Source: Paraeggerthella hongkongensis (GTDB lineage: Bacteria > Actinomycetota > Coriobacteriia > Coriobacteriales > Eggerthellaceae). Taken from it: a DNA stretch of 64,000 nt. Positions 7,838 through 15,936 of the stretch are shown in pieces. The stretch spans positions 80,915-144,914 of the forward strand of contig NZ_PPTQ01000009.1 in assembly GCF_003340345.1 (NCBI RefSeq), in the 5' to 3' direction. The notes beneath the pieces are model-generated. The model was not told the origin of the DNA and did no database searches. It was given only the letters and a program-made list of their open reading frames with translations. Each line of letters opens with the position of its first letter. Positions within the stretch are counted from its first letter, which is position 1. Position numbers and translations under genes: made by a program.

Positions 7838-8491
7838 CTAAATGCGGGCGTGAGCTCCACGCGTCCGGTAGTTCTTCTTGGCCTCCGCCAAGTACCCGTA
7901 ATGCTCGACGCAGTGAGCGTCGCTTGCAATGTACGAGTACAGGTTCTCGTCGAACAGCCGCTTCGCGGGCTTTCGTTCGGCGCCCATCCTGCCGCCAGCG
8001 ACGAAGTCCGCAGAAGCCTGCAGCTTGCAGCCCTTCTTCACCAGCCTTCGCGCCACCTCGACATCCTCTTGGATAGCCTTGTAGCGCTCGGGATGCGCGA
8101 TGATCACCTGAAAGCCCTTGCCCTGCAGCTCGTAGATGGTTCGCTCGTACACCTCGAAGTCGGGCTTGCGAGCCCGCGTGGAAAGCTCCAGCAGAAACTC
8201 ATTCGTCCCATCGAAGCACAGGCGATCGGCCCACTCCATGCCCAAATCCATGAGCTTGGCATGGTTCACCTCGAAGCCCATGGTCAGCGGGAAGCCGCCC
8301 GCGTGCGCCACCAGCAGCTCGTAAGCATCCCACATGGCGTCGTAGTCGAAATACGGATCGCGGCAATGGGGCGTGCACACGATAGACGTAACGCCTGCAG
8401 CTTGAGCGGCATCCAACATGGCGAGCGACTCGTTCAAGTCGCGCGCGCCGTCGTCAACGCCGGGAAGGATATGGCAGTGCAGGTCCCTCAT
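7838..8491 (-). CDS. cpsB: CpsB/CapC-family PHP-domain tyrosine-protein phosphatase
   Basis: A 217-residue metal-dependent phosphatase of the PHP superfamily. It opens with MRDLHCHILPGVDDG (the HxH metal motif), has CTPHCRDPYF near 40, GFEVNH near 72, IIAHPERY near 130 and SDAHCVEHYG near 190, all metal or phosphate ligands of the family. CpsB removes phosphate from the tyrosine cluster of its partner BY-kinase and so controls polymer length and export. Its start overlaps the kinase stop in ATGA (8488-8491), giving coupled translation of kinase and phosphatase. Confidence 0.9.
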   Translation of the reverse strand: MRDLHCHILPGVDDGARDLNESLAMLDAAQAAGVTSIVCTPHCRDPYFDYDAMWDAYELLVAHAGGFPLTMGFEVNHAKLMDLGMEWADRLCFDGTNEFLLELSTRARKPDFEVYERTIYELQGKGFQVIIAHPERYKAIQEDVEVARRLVKKGCKLQASADFVAGGRMGAERKPAKRLFDENLYSYIASDAHCVEHYGYLAEAKKNYRTRGAHARI

Positions 8492-9345
8492 CGACCGTTA
8501 CGCCCCTTCCCTGCCGGGTTGGACGATACGTATGCGGCACGATTGGCTGCCTGACTTGCAGCAACGTTGCGACGAGCGTCGCCATGACCCACCTGCGGGG
8601 CCTTCTGAGCACGCGCCGAACGACCAGGCGCCGGATGAGACTGAAGCGCAGCTACGTCGCCATCGTGCTTCACGCGGCCGCCGTCTTTGGTGTAATACGC
8701 GTAGTAGTATTCGGAACCGGTGCCCTCGCAGAACGTCGCGCAGATACCCAGGATGTTGGCGTCGGCCTTCTTCAACTGCTCGCACGCGTCCAAGAGTTCG
8801 GTACGCTTGGTCGAGTTCGGCTTCACCACCATCACGGTGCCGTCCACCAGCGTGGACAGGATAGCCGCGTCGATGAACGTTCCGACCGGCGGAGTATCGA
8901 ACAGCACGTAGTCGTAGTTCTCCTCCAAAAGCGTCACCAGCTTGGCATAGCGCTTCGACGAGATGATGTCGGCCGGGTTCGGGATGTTCGGCTCGACGTC
9001 CAGGAAGTACAGGTTCGGCGTGGGCGTGGCGGCCACGGCCCGCGAAAGCGGCACGGCGTCGGTCAGCACCGCGTACACGCCCGCAGGAGGACGCACCCCA
9101 AGAGCGTCGGCCAAGGCCCGCCGGCGCATGTCGGCCTCCACCAGCAGCACGGTCTTGCCCGATGTGGCAATGGCGCGCGCAAGCTCGATCGAGCACGTCG
9201 ACTTGCCCTCGTTCGGCACCGAGCTGGTAATCACGATGGACCGTATCGGAGAATCGGGCGACATGAAGCGAATGTTCGCGAAGAGCGTCTTCGCCGCGTT
9301 CTGCACTTCGAGCGCGTTGGATGCGGATTTCTTTTTCCTGGCCAT
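8488..9345 (-). CDS. cpsD: CpsD/CapB-family bacterial tyrosine kinase (BY-kinase)
   Basis: A 285-residue P-loop kinase: Walker A SSVPNEGKST (41-50), Walker A' LLVEADMRR (67-75), Walker B YVLFDTPPVG near 145-155. A tyrosine cluster (SEYYYAYYTK) lies near residue 205, followed by a basic, low-complexity tail of about 65 residues. In Gram-positive systems this cytoplasmic kinase is activated by the separate Wzz-like membrane protein, encoded just upstream, and is reset by CpsB, encoded just downstream. The tyrosines sit internally rather than at the very end, so the C-terminal basic extension is unusual. Confidence 0.9.
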   Translation of the reverse strand: MARKKKSASNALEVQNAAKTLFANIRFMSPDSPIRSIVITSSVPNEGKSTCSIELARAIATSGKTVLLVEADMRRRALADALGVRPPAGVYAVLTDAVPLSRAVAATPTPNLYFLDVEPNIPNPADIISSKRYAKLVTLLEENYDYVLFDTPPVGTFIDAAILSTLVDGTVMVVKPNSTKRTELLDACEQLKKADANILGICATFCEGTGSEYYYAYYTKDGGRVKHDGDVAALQSHPAPGRSARAQKAPQVGHGDARRNVAASQAANRAAYVSSNPAGKGRNGR

Positions 9346-9358
9346 GACTCTCTCCTCC

Positions 9359-10018
9359 CTAGTTCTTGATGGTGGGTATACGGCCGATGATGGGCAGGCC
9401 CAACAGTTCTTCAGCCTCTTCAGGATTGCGGACGCGCGTGTTCACCATGTCCAGCACCACCACGATGGCAACAGCCAGGAAGATGCCGGCCAAAAACGCG
9501 ACTGCCGTATACATAACGCGCGACGGGCCGGACGGCTCTACGGGAACCTTGGCCTGATCGACCACGTTCACGCTCTCCACGCCCATGACCTGCTGGGCAA
9601 CCGTGGACAGCACCTTGGCTATCTCGTTCGCCACGATAGACGCCGCCTCGGCCTTCTCAGCCGTGACGGATATGTCGATGACGCGCGTGGTAGTGCTCGA
9701 CTCGACGGAGATCTTGTAATCCTTCAGCGACTCCATGCCAAGCGACTGAGCCGTCTTCTCCTGCACAGTGTCCGACTTCGCCAGGGTGGCGATGTCGTTG
9801 GCCATGAGCTGGCTGGCAGTCAGGTCGTTGTAGGCGGTGGTATTGGCCGTACCTTCTTTTTCCTTGGAGTTCAGGACGTACACGGACACCTTGGCCGTGT
9901 ACTGGTTGTCAAGAAGGCCCCAGCTCACGCCCGCCGTTGCTACGGCAAGGACGATCGGGAGCACAATGACCAAGGCCAAGTGCTTGCGAAGCAATTTGAA
10001 CAGTTCGAGCAGTGTCAT
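9359..10018 (-). CDS. Wzz-domain polysaccharide co-polymerase / kinase activator (CpsC/CapA-like)
   Basis: A 219-residue protein with a membrane helix at each end (about 15-37 and 170-190) and an extracellular alpha/beta loop between, as in Wzz/CpsC proteins. The segment GPSRVMYTAVAF before the second helix is the usual proline-containing motif. The short cytoplasmic tail (NPEEAEELLGLPIIGRIP) resembles the kinase-activating tail of CapA. It sets chain length together with the BY-kinase, whose gene starts 13 bases after it. Confidence 0.87.
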   Translation of the reverse strand: MTLLELFKLLRKHLALVIVLPIVLAVATAGVSWGLLDNQYTAKVSVYVLNSKEKEGTANTTAYNDLTASQLMANDIATLAKSDTVQEKTAQSLGMESLKDYKISVESSTTTRVIDISVTAEKAEAASIVANEIAKVLSTVAQQVMGVESVNVVDQAKVPVEPSGPSRVMYTAVAFLAGIFLAVAIVVVLDMVNTRVRNPEEAEELLGLPIIGRIPTIKN

Positions 10019-10050
10019 GCGATCATCTTTCTATTATCAGCGGCGTCCCG

Positions 10051-11283
10051 CTACTTACCTTCAACCTTCAGTCCCACAGATTCCGGATCCTTGCCCGCAT
10101 CGACGGCCTCCATCAATGCCTTCCAGCCTTCGGGATTCTCATAGCACAGCCAAAGTCCCGTATCCGGATCGATATCGCCCTTGTAGGGGCCGGTGCAGGT
10201 GTAGATGGAAGGGCTTCCAGACTGAGCGAAATCCATAGCCAGGGAGATCATGGTCTGCAGCTCCATGTTGGTGGTCACGCACGCGGAAAGGCGCTGCACC
10301 AGGCCGGGGATCTCTGCCGGCGGCGCCTGGAGCACGCTCTTCAGCAAGGCCATAACCATAGCGCGCACATTGGACTGGCGTATGGCGTCCTGATCGTCGC
10401 CATACGCGGTGCGCATGCGCGCAAGGGCGACGCATTCGTTGCCGTCGAGCAGCTGGTTGCCGGCCTCGATATGAACAGCGGACTGGTCCTTGGTGTACAC
10501 CTCGTAATCAATGGTGTACGGAACATCCACGTAGATGCCGCCCATGGAGTCGACGAACTCGGCCAGACCAGCGAACTCGATCTCGGCATAGTAAGTAATG
10601 GGAACGCCGGTCAGCTGCTGCACGGCCGTAACCGCGCCCACGGCGCCGCCTTCGGCAAACGCCTGGTTGATCTTGGTTTTGCTGCCATTGAGCATGTAGG
10701 GCGTGTCGCGCGGCACGGACACCATGGTAATGGCATGGCTGACGGGATCGACGCGCGTCAGAACAAGCGCGTCGGAACGCTCGCCGTACGTTTCCCAGTT
10801 ATCCGAACCCACCAGCAGCACGTAGAAAGGCTTCTGCTGATTGTCGGCAGGGGTCAAAACGGTATCGAGCTGGGACTTTTCTTGAGCGTCCATGGCCATA
10901 TTGTTGGCAAGCGTGCTGGTGTACCAGCCCGCATACGCAGCGGTACCTCCAACGAGGACCACCAGCACAACGGCGATGATGAGCAGTGCGCGCTTGAGCT
11001 TCTTATGCTTGCGACGCTTTTTGCGGACGCGAATGATGTCGTCGTTCGAGGAAGGGTACCCGGAGGGCTGGCCGGAATGAACGCCCGCTGGATGGTAGCC
11101 GCCCTGCACCGGCCGGGTCGGGGCCCCATAAGGGCGCTGACCTCCTTGGGGCATGCCTTGGTTTGCACCCGGAACAGATGCAGCACCGTTCGCCCTACGA
11201 GACTGGTCGTAAGGGCGACCAGGCTGCTCGGGAGCACCGTGTCTGCCGGACGTCGTGCGATTGTAGTTATCACGCGGTTCCAT
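10051..11283 (-). CDS. LytR-CpsA-Psr (LCP) family glycopolymer ligase
   Basis: A 410-residue protein with a Gly/Pro/Gln-rich cytoplasmic head (1-80), a basic cluster, one membrane helix (about 99-119) and an extracellular LCP domain. Seen motifs are VLLVGSDNW, RSDALVLTRVDP, MVSVPRDTP and RMRTAYGDDQDAIRQ, which carry the arginines and aspartates that bind the undecaprenyl pyrophosphate head group. LCP enzymes move finished glycopolymer from the lipid carrier to the cell wall. As first gene of the operon it follows a long structured leader. Confidence 0.9.
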   Translation of the reverse strand: MEPRDNYNRTTSGRHGAPEQPGRPYDQSRRANGAASVPGANQGMPQGGQRPYGAPTRPVQGGYHPAGVHSGQPSGYPSSNDDIIRVRKKRRKHKKLKRALLIIAVVLVVLVGGTAAYAGWYTSTLANNMAMDAQEKSQLDTVLTPADNQQKPFYVLLVGSDNWETYGERSDALVLTRVDPVSHAITMVSVPRDTPYMLNGSKTKINQAFAEGGAVGAVTAVQQLTGVPITYYAEIEFAGLAEFVDSMGGIYVDVPYTIDYEVYTKDQSAVHIEAGNQLLDGNECVALARMRTAYGDDQDAIRQSNVRAMVMALLKSVLQAPPAEIPGLVQRLSACVTTNMELQTMISLAMDFAQSGSPSIYTCTGPYKGDIDPDTGLWLCYENPEGWKALMEAVDAGKDPESVGLKVEGK

Positions 11284-11319
11284 AAAAGGTTCAGCTGTTC
11301 CGTTCTCGCTTGTCGTTAA

Positions 11320-11339
11320 AAGAGCGCTTTCGCGCTCTT
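11320..11339 (-). promoter_or_regulatory. GNRA hairpin in the leader of the polysaccharide operon
   Basis: The leader transcript can form an eight-base-pair stem AAGAGCGC/GCGCTCTT closed by a GAAA tetraloop, followed directly by TTAA, 36 bases before the LCP start. It looks like a small terminator or a protein-recognised hairpin. An operon that encodes its own LoaP-like antiterminator is expected to carry such an element between promoter and first gene. Confidence 0.5.
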
Positions 11340-11417
11340 GCCTCCCCGACGCACGCTACATTCGACAGGTTTATAGCATGAATCGGTTGATATGTATTAA
11401 GTCTCTCAACTTTTCCA

Positions 11418-11446
11418 ATCATACTGGCAAGATGTCGCTTTAGCAA
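11418..11446 (-). promoter_or_regulatory. Promoter of the polysaccharide operon
   Basis: On the minus strand TTGCTA (11446-11441) and TATGAT (11423-11418) are 17 bases apart, a near-consensus sigma-A promoter. Transcription would begin near 11411, giving a leader of about 128 bases before the LCP start codon, with the GNRA hairpin inside it. Confidence 0.6.
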
Positions 11447-11473
11447 CAAGAATTTGGCATATGGCAAAAAGCA

Positions 11474-11486
11474 CCCCCCCCCCCCC
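11474..11486. repeat. C13 homopolymer (G13 on the operon strand)
   Basis: Thirteen consecutive cytosines, read as guanines on the minus strand. The tract lies 28 bases upstream of the -35 hexamer of the polysaccharide promoter, where slippage would shift any upstream activator site relative to the promoter. The tract length makes replication slippage likely. Confidence 0.85.
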
Positions 11487-12034
11487 GATTTTTTGTTTTC
11501 GCAGATCAACTACCTATTTGTAAAATTATCATTTATCGTTTTGCGTAAATTTTTTTCGAGATCAACACAGCTCCTACATCCATCGAAAAACCTATCATTT
11601 CGGCAGGAAATTTTGCTTCCTTTGGCAATACGACGCTTGTGTACCGCAGGCGGTAGGCAAACCACCGCGAGCGTCTTCCATGCGCCCGTCACTACTAAAC
11701 GGGCAAGGCCAAACGTGCAGTCGCCAGACCCGGCTTCCGTGGAGATTCGCACACATTCAACGTGTTTCTGGGCGTTCTCTCTTCCTATATGAAGCCGCAA
11801 GGGCCATACTAGATGGTCGCTTCACACGAAATTCTTTCTCGTTTCTTTTCGCGCGTTCGCATAGTTTCGCCAAACAGATTGAGATAAGCGGCTCGGGTCA
11901 AGCGCAATGCACGCCGCAGGAGCGGGTGCGAACAGGGCAGCGCTTAGAGCCGTCCCCTTCTTGCAGGGGGAGCTGAGGGCGCATGCGAACAACCAGCGCG
12001 CATGAAGGCGCGCATGAAGAGAACGGAACAGAAT
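11487..12034. other. Intergenic region before the helicase gene, no gene seen
   Basis: Only short frames without family resemblance are present. The left part is AT-rich, the right part rises to chromosomal GC. It must hold the helicase promoter, but no confident hexamer pair could be chosen. Nothing else was recognised. Confidence 0.5.
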
Positions 12035-13618
12035 ATGTCCAAATTTGCCGACCTCGGCCTTTCCGAAGCTGCGCTTGCCGCAGTTGAGCGTCTGGGCTAC
12101 GAGAACCCCACCCCCGTACAAGAGCAGTCCATTCCGCTGATCATGGAAGGCCGCGACCTGATTGCCGCCGCCAGCACCGGCACCGGCAAGACCGCCGCGT
12201 TCCTGCTGCCCACGCTGTCCACCCTGCCCCGCCTCAAGGGCCGCAACCGCGCGCCTCGCGTGCTGGTAGTCAGCCCCACCCGCGAGCTTGCGCAGCAGAT
12301 CGCTCGCACCTGCATGCAGATCTCGCGCAAGACCGGCCACTTCGTGACCACGGTCTTCGGCGGCACGCCCTACGGCCCGCAGATCAAGGAGCTGCGCGGC
12401 GGCACCGACGTGCTCATCGCCACCCCGGGCCGCTTGAAGGACCTCATGTCGCGTGGCGTAGTGGACCTGAAGAGCGTCGAAACGCTGGTGCTTGACGAAG
12501 CCGACCGCATGCTTGACATGGGCTTTTTGCCCGACGTCACCACCATTGTGGACGCTACGCCGGAATGCCGCCAGACGCTTCTGTTCTCGGCCACCATCGA
12601 TCAGTCGATCCAGAAGAACCTGGGCTCGCTTTTGAACGACCCCGCGATTGTCGAGATCGCCCGCAACGGCGAGACCGCCAAAACGGTCGAGCAGTTCATG
12701 ATGCCCATCAAGAACCACGAGAAGCCCGAACTGCTGCAAGCCGTGCTGAACGAAAAGGGCTCCGAGCGCGTCATCGTGTTCGCCCGCACCAAGAACCGCA
12801 CCGAGGATTGCGCCGAGGCGCTGTGCGACGCCGGCTTCCGCGCCGAGTCCATCCACTCCGACAAAAGCCAGGGCCAGCGTCGTCGCGCGCTCGAGAACTT
12901 CCGTCGCGGCAAGACGTCCATCCTGGTGGCTACCGACGTTTTGGCGCGCGGCATCGACGTGCCCGACGTGGACCACGTCATCAACTTCGACCTGCCCGAC
13001 ATGCCCGAGGACTACGTGCACCGCATCGGCCGCACGGGCCGCGCAGGCGAGCAGGGCTACGCCATCTCCTTCGTCACCCGCGAGTCCAGCCGCACCATGC
13101 GCGACATCGAGAAGCTGATCGGCAAGGATATCCCGCTTATGGAGCTGGAAACCTACGAGCTGAGCCTTTCCGTGCTCGAGAAGCCGAAAAAGGGCGCAGG
13201 TCAGCGCAGCGGCGGCTACAAGGGCAAGGGCGGCAAGAGCAGCGGCCGCTCCTATAACGGCAACCGCTCCTCCGCAAGCGGACGCGACGGCAATCGCGAC
13301 AACAAGCGCCCCGCCGGCAAGAGCTTCGATGGGAAGCGTTCGGAAGGCAAGAGCTTTGCGGGCAAGCGCGACCAGGACAACCGTCCCGGACGCAGCAACC
13401 GCCCCGAAGGCAAGCGCAGCGAGGGACCGAAGCGCGAGGGAGGCTTCGATCGCAAGTTCGAGGGCCAGAAGCGCGAGAACGTTTCCAAGAACTACTCCAA
13501 CGCGGCCAAGCGCGTCTCGAAGAAGAGCAACGCCGAGCATCAGGCGAACGAGAAGGCCAAGAAGCAGCGTAGCAAGCACAACAAGCCCGCTACGTACGAC
13601 TACAGCCGCTTCGTCTAA
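12035..13618 (+). CDS. DEAD-box ATP-dependent RNA helicase
   Basis: A 527-residue helicase starting MSKFADLGLSEAAL; in-frame ATGs 15 and 33 bases or so upstream are possible starts. All core motifs are visible: Q motif (NPTPVQEQSIPL), motif I (AASTGTGKT), PTRELAQQ, TPGR, VLDEADRM, SAT, ARTKNRTE, LVATDVLARGID and HRIGRTGRAG. From about residue 390 the tail is basic and rich in Gly, Ser, Lys and Arg, with loose repeats of the type G-K-S-x-x-G-K-R, as in RhlE/CsdA-type helicases that bind RNA through a disordered tail. Likely role: ribosome assembly and mRNA remodelling. Single gene with its own terminator. Confidence 0.93.
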   Translation: MSKFADLGLSEAALAAVERLGYENPTPVQEQSIPLIMEGRDLIAAASTGTGKTAAFLLPTLSTLPRLKGRNRAPRVLVVSPTRELAQQIARTCMQISRKTGHFVTTVFGGTPYGPQIKELRGGTDVLIATPGRLKDLMSRGVVDLKSVETLVLDEADRMLDMGFLPDVTTIVDATPECRQTLLFSATIDQSIQKNLGSLLNDPAIVEIARNGETAKTVEQFMMPIKNHEKPELLQAVLNEKGSERVIVFARTKNRTEDCAEALCDAGFRAESIHSDKSQGQRRRALENFRRGKTSILVATDVLARGIDVPDVDHVINFDLPDMPEDYVHRIGRTGRAGEQGYAISFVTRESSRTMRDIEKLIGKDIPLMELETYELSLSVLEKPKKGAGQRSGGYKGKGGKSSGRSYNGNRSSASGRDGNRDNKRPAGKSFDGKRSEGKSFAGKRDQDNRPGRSNRPEGKRSEGPKREGGFDRKFEGQKRENVSKNYSNAAKRVSKKSNAEHQANEKAKKQRSKHNKPATYDYSRFV

Positions 13619-13643
13619 GCCGCCCGAGCGCGTACCATCCAAA

Positions 13644-13676
13644 AAAGCCGAGGCCCGGAAGGGACCTCGGCTTTTT
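13644..13676 (+). terminator. Intrinsic terminator of the helicase gene
   Basis: A ten-base-pair stem AAAGCCGAGG/CCTCGGCTTT with an 11-base loop and a T-run, 25 bases after the helicase stop. The A-run on the left arm lets it also work for transcripts arriving from the right. Confidence 0.85.
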
Positions 13677-13760
13677 CATTGTCGGGACAAGCCGTGCCAT
13701 TAACGGCGGACCAACGTACAGCGGAAAGGAAGCCGTCGGAGTGCGGATAGCCGCCCAGCC

Positions 13761-14681
13761 TTACTCGCCGCTGGCTATCCGCACATCGAAGCCATCAGCC
13801 AAAGAGCTGGGAGCCAACAGTATGCCCTTCGAGTCCTTGGCGCCCTCGTACGCGAGGTTCATCGCCCGAAGCTTCATGGCGCGAGGATTGCGATCGTACA
13901 CCTCGGCAGCCTCGACGAACATCTCGGAGATATCCTTCTCCACCTCGGCAAGGATAATACGAGCGTTACGCTCGCGTTCGGCTTGCGCTTCCTTCGAAAG
14001 CGCGTCCTGCAACTCGCATGGAATCATAATGTCGCGAATCTCCACCGACATGACCGTCACGCCCCACTGCTCGCACTTTTTCCCGAGCATCTCCTCCAAG
14101 TCGCGATCGATCTGCTTGCGCCGCATCGAGATATCGGCAAGATTAAGCTGGCCGATCACATCGCGCATGGCCGTCTGAGCCGATCGAAGCACGGCCTTGG
14201 GATAATTCTCCACTTCCAAGCACGCCTTCTCGGCATCCCACACCATCCAGAACAAGATGGCATCTACGTCAACGGGAACCAAGTCGGCCGTAAGAGCGGC
14301 TTCCGCCGAAAACGAAGCGGTGGTTATGCGCTGGTCGACATGGATGGCAGCGTATTCGGCAAAGGGTATGCAGCAGTACAGCCCCGGCCCAGCGATGCGG
14401 TTGAACTTGCCAAAGCGCAAAATGGCAACGCGCTCCCAATGAGGCGCAACGCGCACCGACGTCGCCAGCACAAAGCCGCCAACCGCCGAAACCGCAATCG
14501 TCAGCGGAGACACCCATGCAAACGTTACGGCGAATACCAGCAAGAACCCTAAAGCGAACATAGCCAAGAAAAACAAGTACACGCCGCCGCGCGACGCGTC
14601 GTTCGCTTCAAGTTCCGTTTCGGCGACCTTTCGAAAGCCCTCCGACTCCCCTTCGTTTTTCGACCGCTTGAACAAACCCAT
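13761..14681 (-). CDS. SPFH/band-7 (stomatin-like) membrane protein
   Basis: A 306-residue protein starting MGLFKRSK at 14681, where GAGGGGAG precedes the ATG. Two close membrane helices (about 32-78) lead into an SPFH domain: WERVAILRFGKFNRIAGPGLYCCIPF, VDQRITTASFSAEAALTADLVPVDVDAILFW, then the AQAERERNARI helix and an EMFVEAAEVY segment. Such proteins form microdomain scaffolds and may regulate proteases or respond to membrane stress. The gene starts 25 bases after the GntR regulator gene and is probably under its control, a common pairing in Actinobacteria and Firmicutes. Confidence 0.88.
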   Translation of the reverse strand: MGLFKRSKNEGESEGFRKVAETELEANDASRGGVYLFFLAMFALGFLLVFAVTFAWVSPLTIAVSAVGGFVLATSVRVAPHWERVAILRFGKFNRIAGPGLYCCIPFAEYAAIHVDQRITTASFSAEAALTADLVPVDVDAILFWMVWDAEKACLEVENYPKAVLRSAQTAMRDVIGQLNLADISMRRKQIDRDLEEMLGKKCEQWGVTVMSVEIRDIMIPCELQDALSKEAQAERERNARIILAEVEKDISEMFVEAAEVYDRNPRAMKLRAMNLAYEGAKDSKGILLAPSSLADGFDVRIASGE

Positions 14682-14706
14682 TGCCGCTCCCCTCGAACGT
14701 CTTCGC

Positions 14707-15105
14707 CTACTCGGCTGCCGCCGCCAGCCTGCGCTGCAGCACATCGGCTATATCGTTGCGCGGAACGCCCAGCTCCCTGCACTGGCGGATGAACTCATCG
14801 GTCAGAAAATCAACCTCGGTCTTAGCGTCTTCCGCTTGGACGGGGCCTTGGTCGGCCACGAACGTACCGCACCCTCGCTTCGAAACGATATAGCCGTCGC
14901 GCTCGATATCCTGATACACCTTGCTGACGGTGTTGTAGTTCACGCCCAGGTCGACCGCAAGCTCGCGCACCGTCGGCAGCTTGTCGCCCGCTTGGAACCG
15001 TCCCGAAGCAATCAGGTAGATCAGGCGATTGCGCAGCTGAAGCCACAGGGGAATCCCGCTGTCGCTGTCTATGGTGATTTGCACGGTCTGGTTTACGGCG
15101 CTCAC
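14707..15105 (-). CDS. GntR-family transcriptional regulator, YtrA type
   Basis: A 132-residue regulator: a winged helix-turn-helix (GIPLWLQLRNRLIYLIASGRFQAGDKLPTVRELAVDLGVNYNTVSKVYQDIERDGYI) and a short C-terminal helical region of about 45 residues instead of a large ligand domain, which marks the YtrA subgroup. Members of this subgroup usually repress their own operon of membrane-protein or ABC genes. Here the operon partner is the SPFH gene directly downstream. Confidence 0.9.
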   Translation of the reverse strand: MSAVNQTVQITIDSDSGIPLWLQLRNRLIYLIASGRFQAGDKLPTVRELAVDLGVNYNTVSKVYQDIERDGYIVSKRGCGTFVADQGPVQAEDAKTEVDFLTDEFIRQCRELGVPRNDIADVLQRRLAAAAE

Positions 15106-15170
15106 GTCTGGATAGTCACGCTTTCTTCGTCCGGTCGGAATGTCGACTCATCATACCATGCTTCAAAATG

Positions 15171-15214
15171 CCGTGCAGCCGGCCCAAGAGGGAGGGAGGG
15201 GGCCAGCTGCACGG
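15171..15214 (-). terminator. Terminator-like hairpin after the molybdoenzyme operon
   Basis: CCGTGCAGC and GCTGCACGG pair perfectly, extended by GGCCC/GGGCC around a short bulge. The hairpin lies about 65 bases after the TorD stop and before the GntR start. On the minus strand it is followed by CATTTTG, a poor U-run, so termination may be partial. Confidence 0.6.
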
Positions 15215-15277
15215 TTCCAAGAAACGGGGCAGACGCCCCTGCGCGAGAACCCGTTCGGAACGCTCGCGCTTCGTGGA

Positions 15278-15901
15278 CTACAAAGAGAGCGAGGTTTTCT
15301 CGAAAGCGAGGAATTCCTGCATGGTTTCCGCCAAGCCCCGGAAGAACCCAGTTCGAGCATGGCGCTTCACGTCATCGCAGAATTGAGGAGCCCAGGCCAG
15401 CAGATGATCGGACAAGAACGCCTGCTGGGCGCTGAAGGCCGCCCCCGCTGCCGCAGCATCAGCCGCCGCCAAAGCGGCCGCTTCCTTCCTGCACAGGCAC
15501 GCCATGAATTCCAGTTCGAATCCTATGTGGTCTTCTGGCAGATTAACCCCATTTGAACGTCGAAAACCTTCCGCTCGGTACGTCTCGACCACCTGATCGC
15601 GCGCCTCTTGCATCATGATGCGCTTCGAGCTGGTGTACACCGACTCGTACGGGCTTACGGGGTTGGCGGACATACCCAAGAACAGCGCCGAGAAATCAGC
15701 TACGACATCCGTGCGGACGGTTGCCAAATCGGCGGAAGGCAGTTCGGCGGCGAACCGGGACAGCTCGCCCTCCAGAACAGGAGGATGAGCGGCAAGCTGC
15801 TCTAAAAATCCGATCGTCACTTCCTCCAGGAACGCATGGGACAGAAACGAGTACGTCAACGCCCTCGTCTCGGCTTCCGTATGCACGTCGTGCGCTTCCA
15901 T
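15278..15901 (-). CDS. TorD/DmsD-family molybdoenzyme chaperone
   Basis: A 207-residue all-helical protein of the TorD/NarJ superfamily. Diagnostic parts are the YSFLSHAFLEEV start, PVSPYESVYTSSKR near 85 and PEDHIGFELEFMACL near 125, where the family has its E/PxDH motif. Such chaperones bind the Tat signal of the catalytic subunit until the molybdenum cofactor is inserted. It is the last gene of the operon, 35 bases after the membrane subunit, with GAGGGAGG before the ATG. Partner: the molybdoenzyme encoded at 17518-19938. Confidence 0.88.
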   Translation of the reverse strand: MEAHDVHTEAETRALTYSFLSHAFLEEVTIGFLEQLAAHPPVLEGELSRFAAELPSADLATVRTDVVADFSALFLGMSANPVSPYESVYTSSKRIMMQEARDQVVETYRAEGFRRSNGVNLPEDHIGFELEFMACLCRKEAAALAAADAAAAGAAFSAQQAFLSDHLLAWAPQFCDDVKRHARTGFFRGLAETMQEFLAFEKTSLSL

Positions 15902-15936
15902 GATCCGCCTCCCTCGTATTCAAGCCTGCTAAATTG

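Noticed and set aside
11291..11509. A 72-codon minus-strand frame crossing the C13 tract
   Set aside because: It overlaps the operon promoter and leader hairpin and resembles nothing; it also depends on an unstable tract length.
11822..13642. A 606-codon open frame on the minus strand
   Set aside because: It lies opposite the DEAD-box helicase gene, has Ala/Leu/Val-rich low-complexity sequence and no family motif. High-GC genes open the opposite frame in this way.
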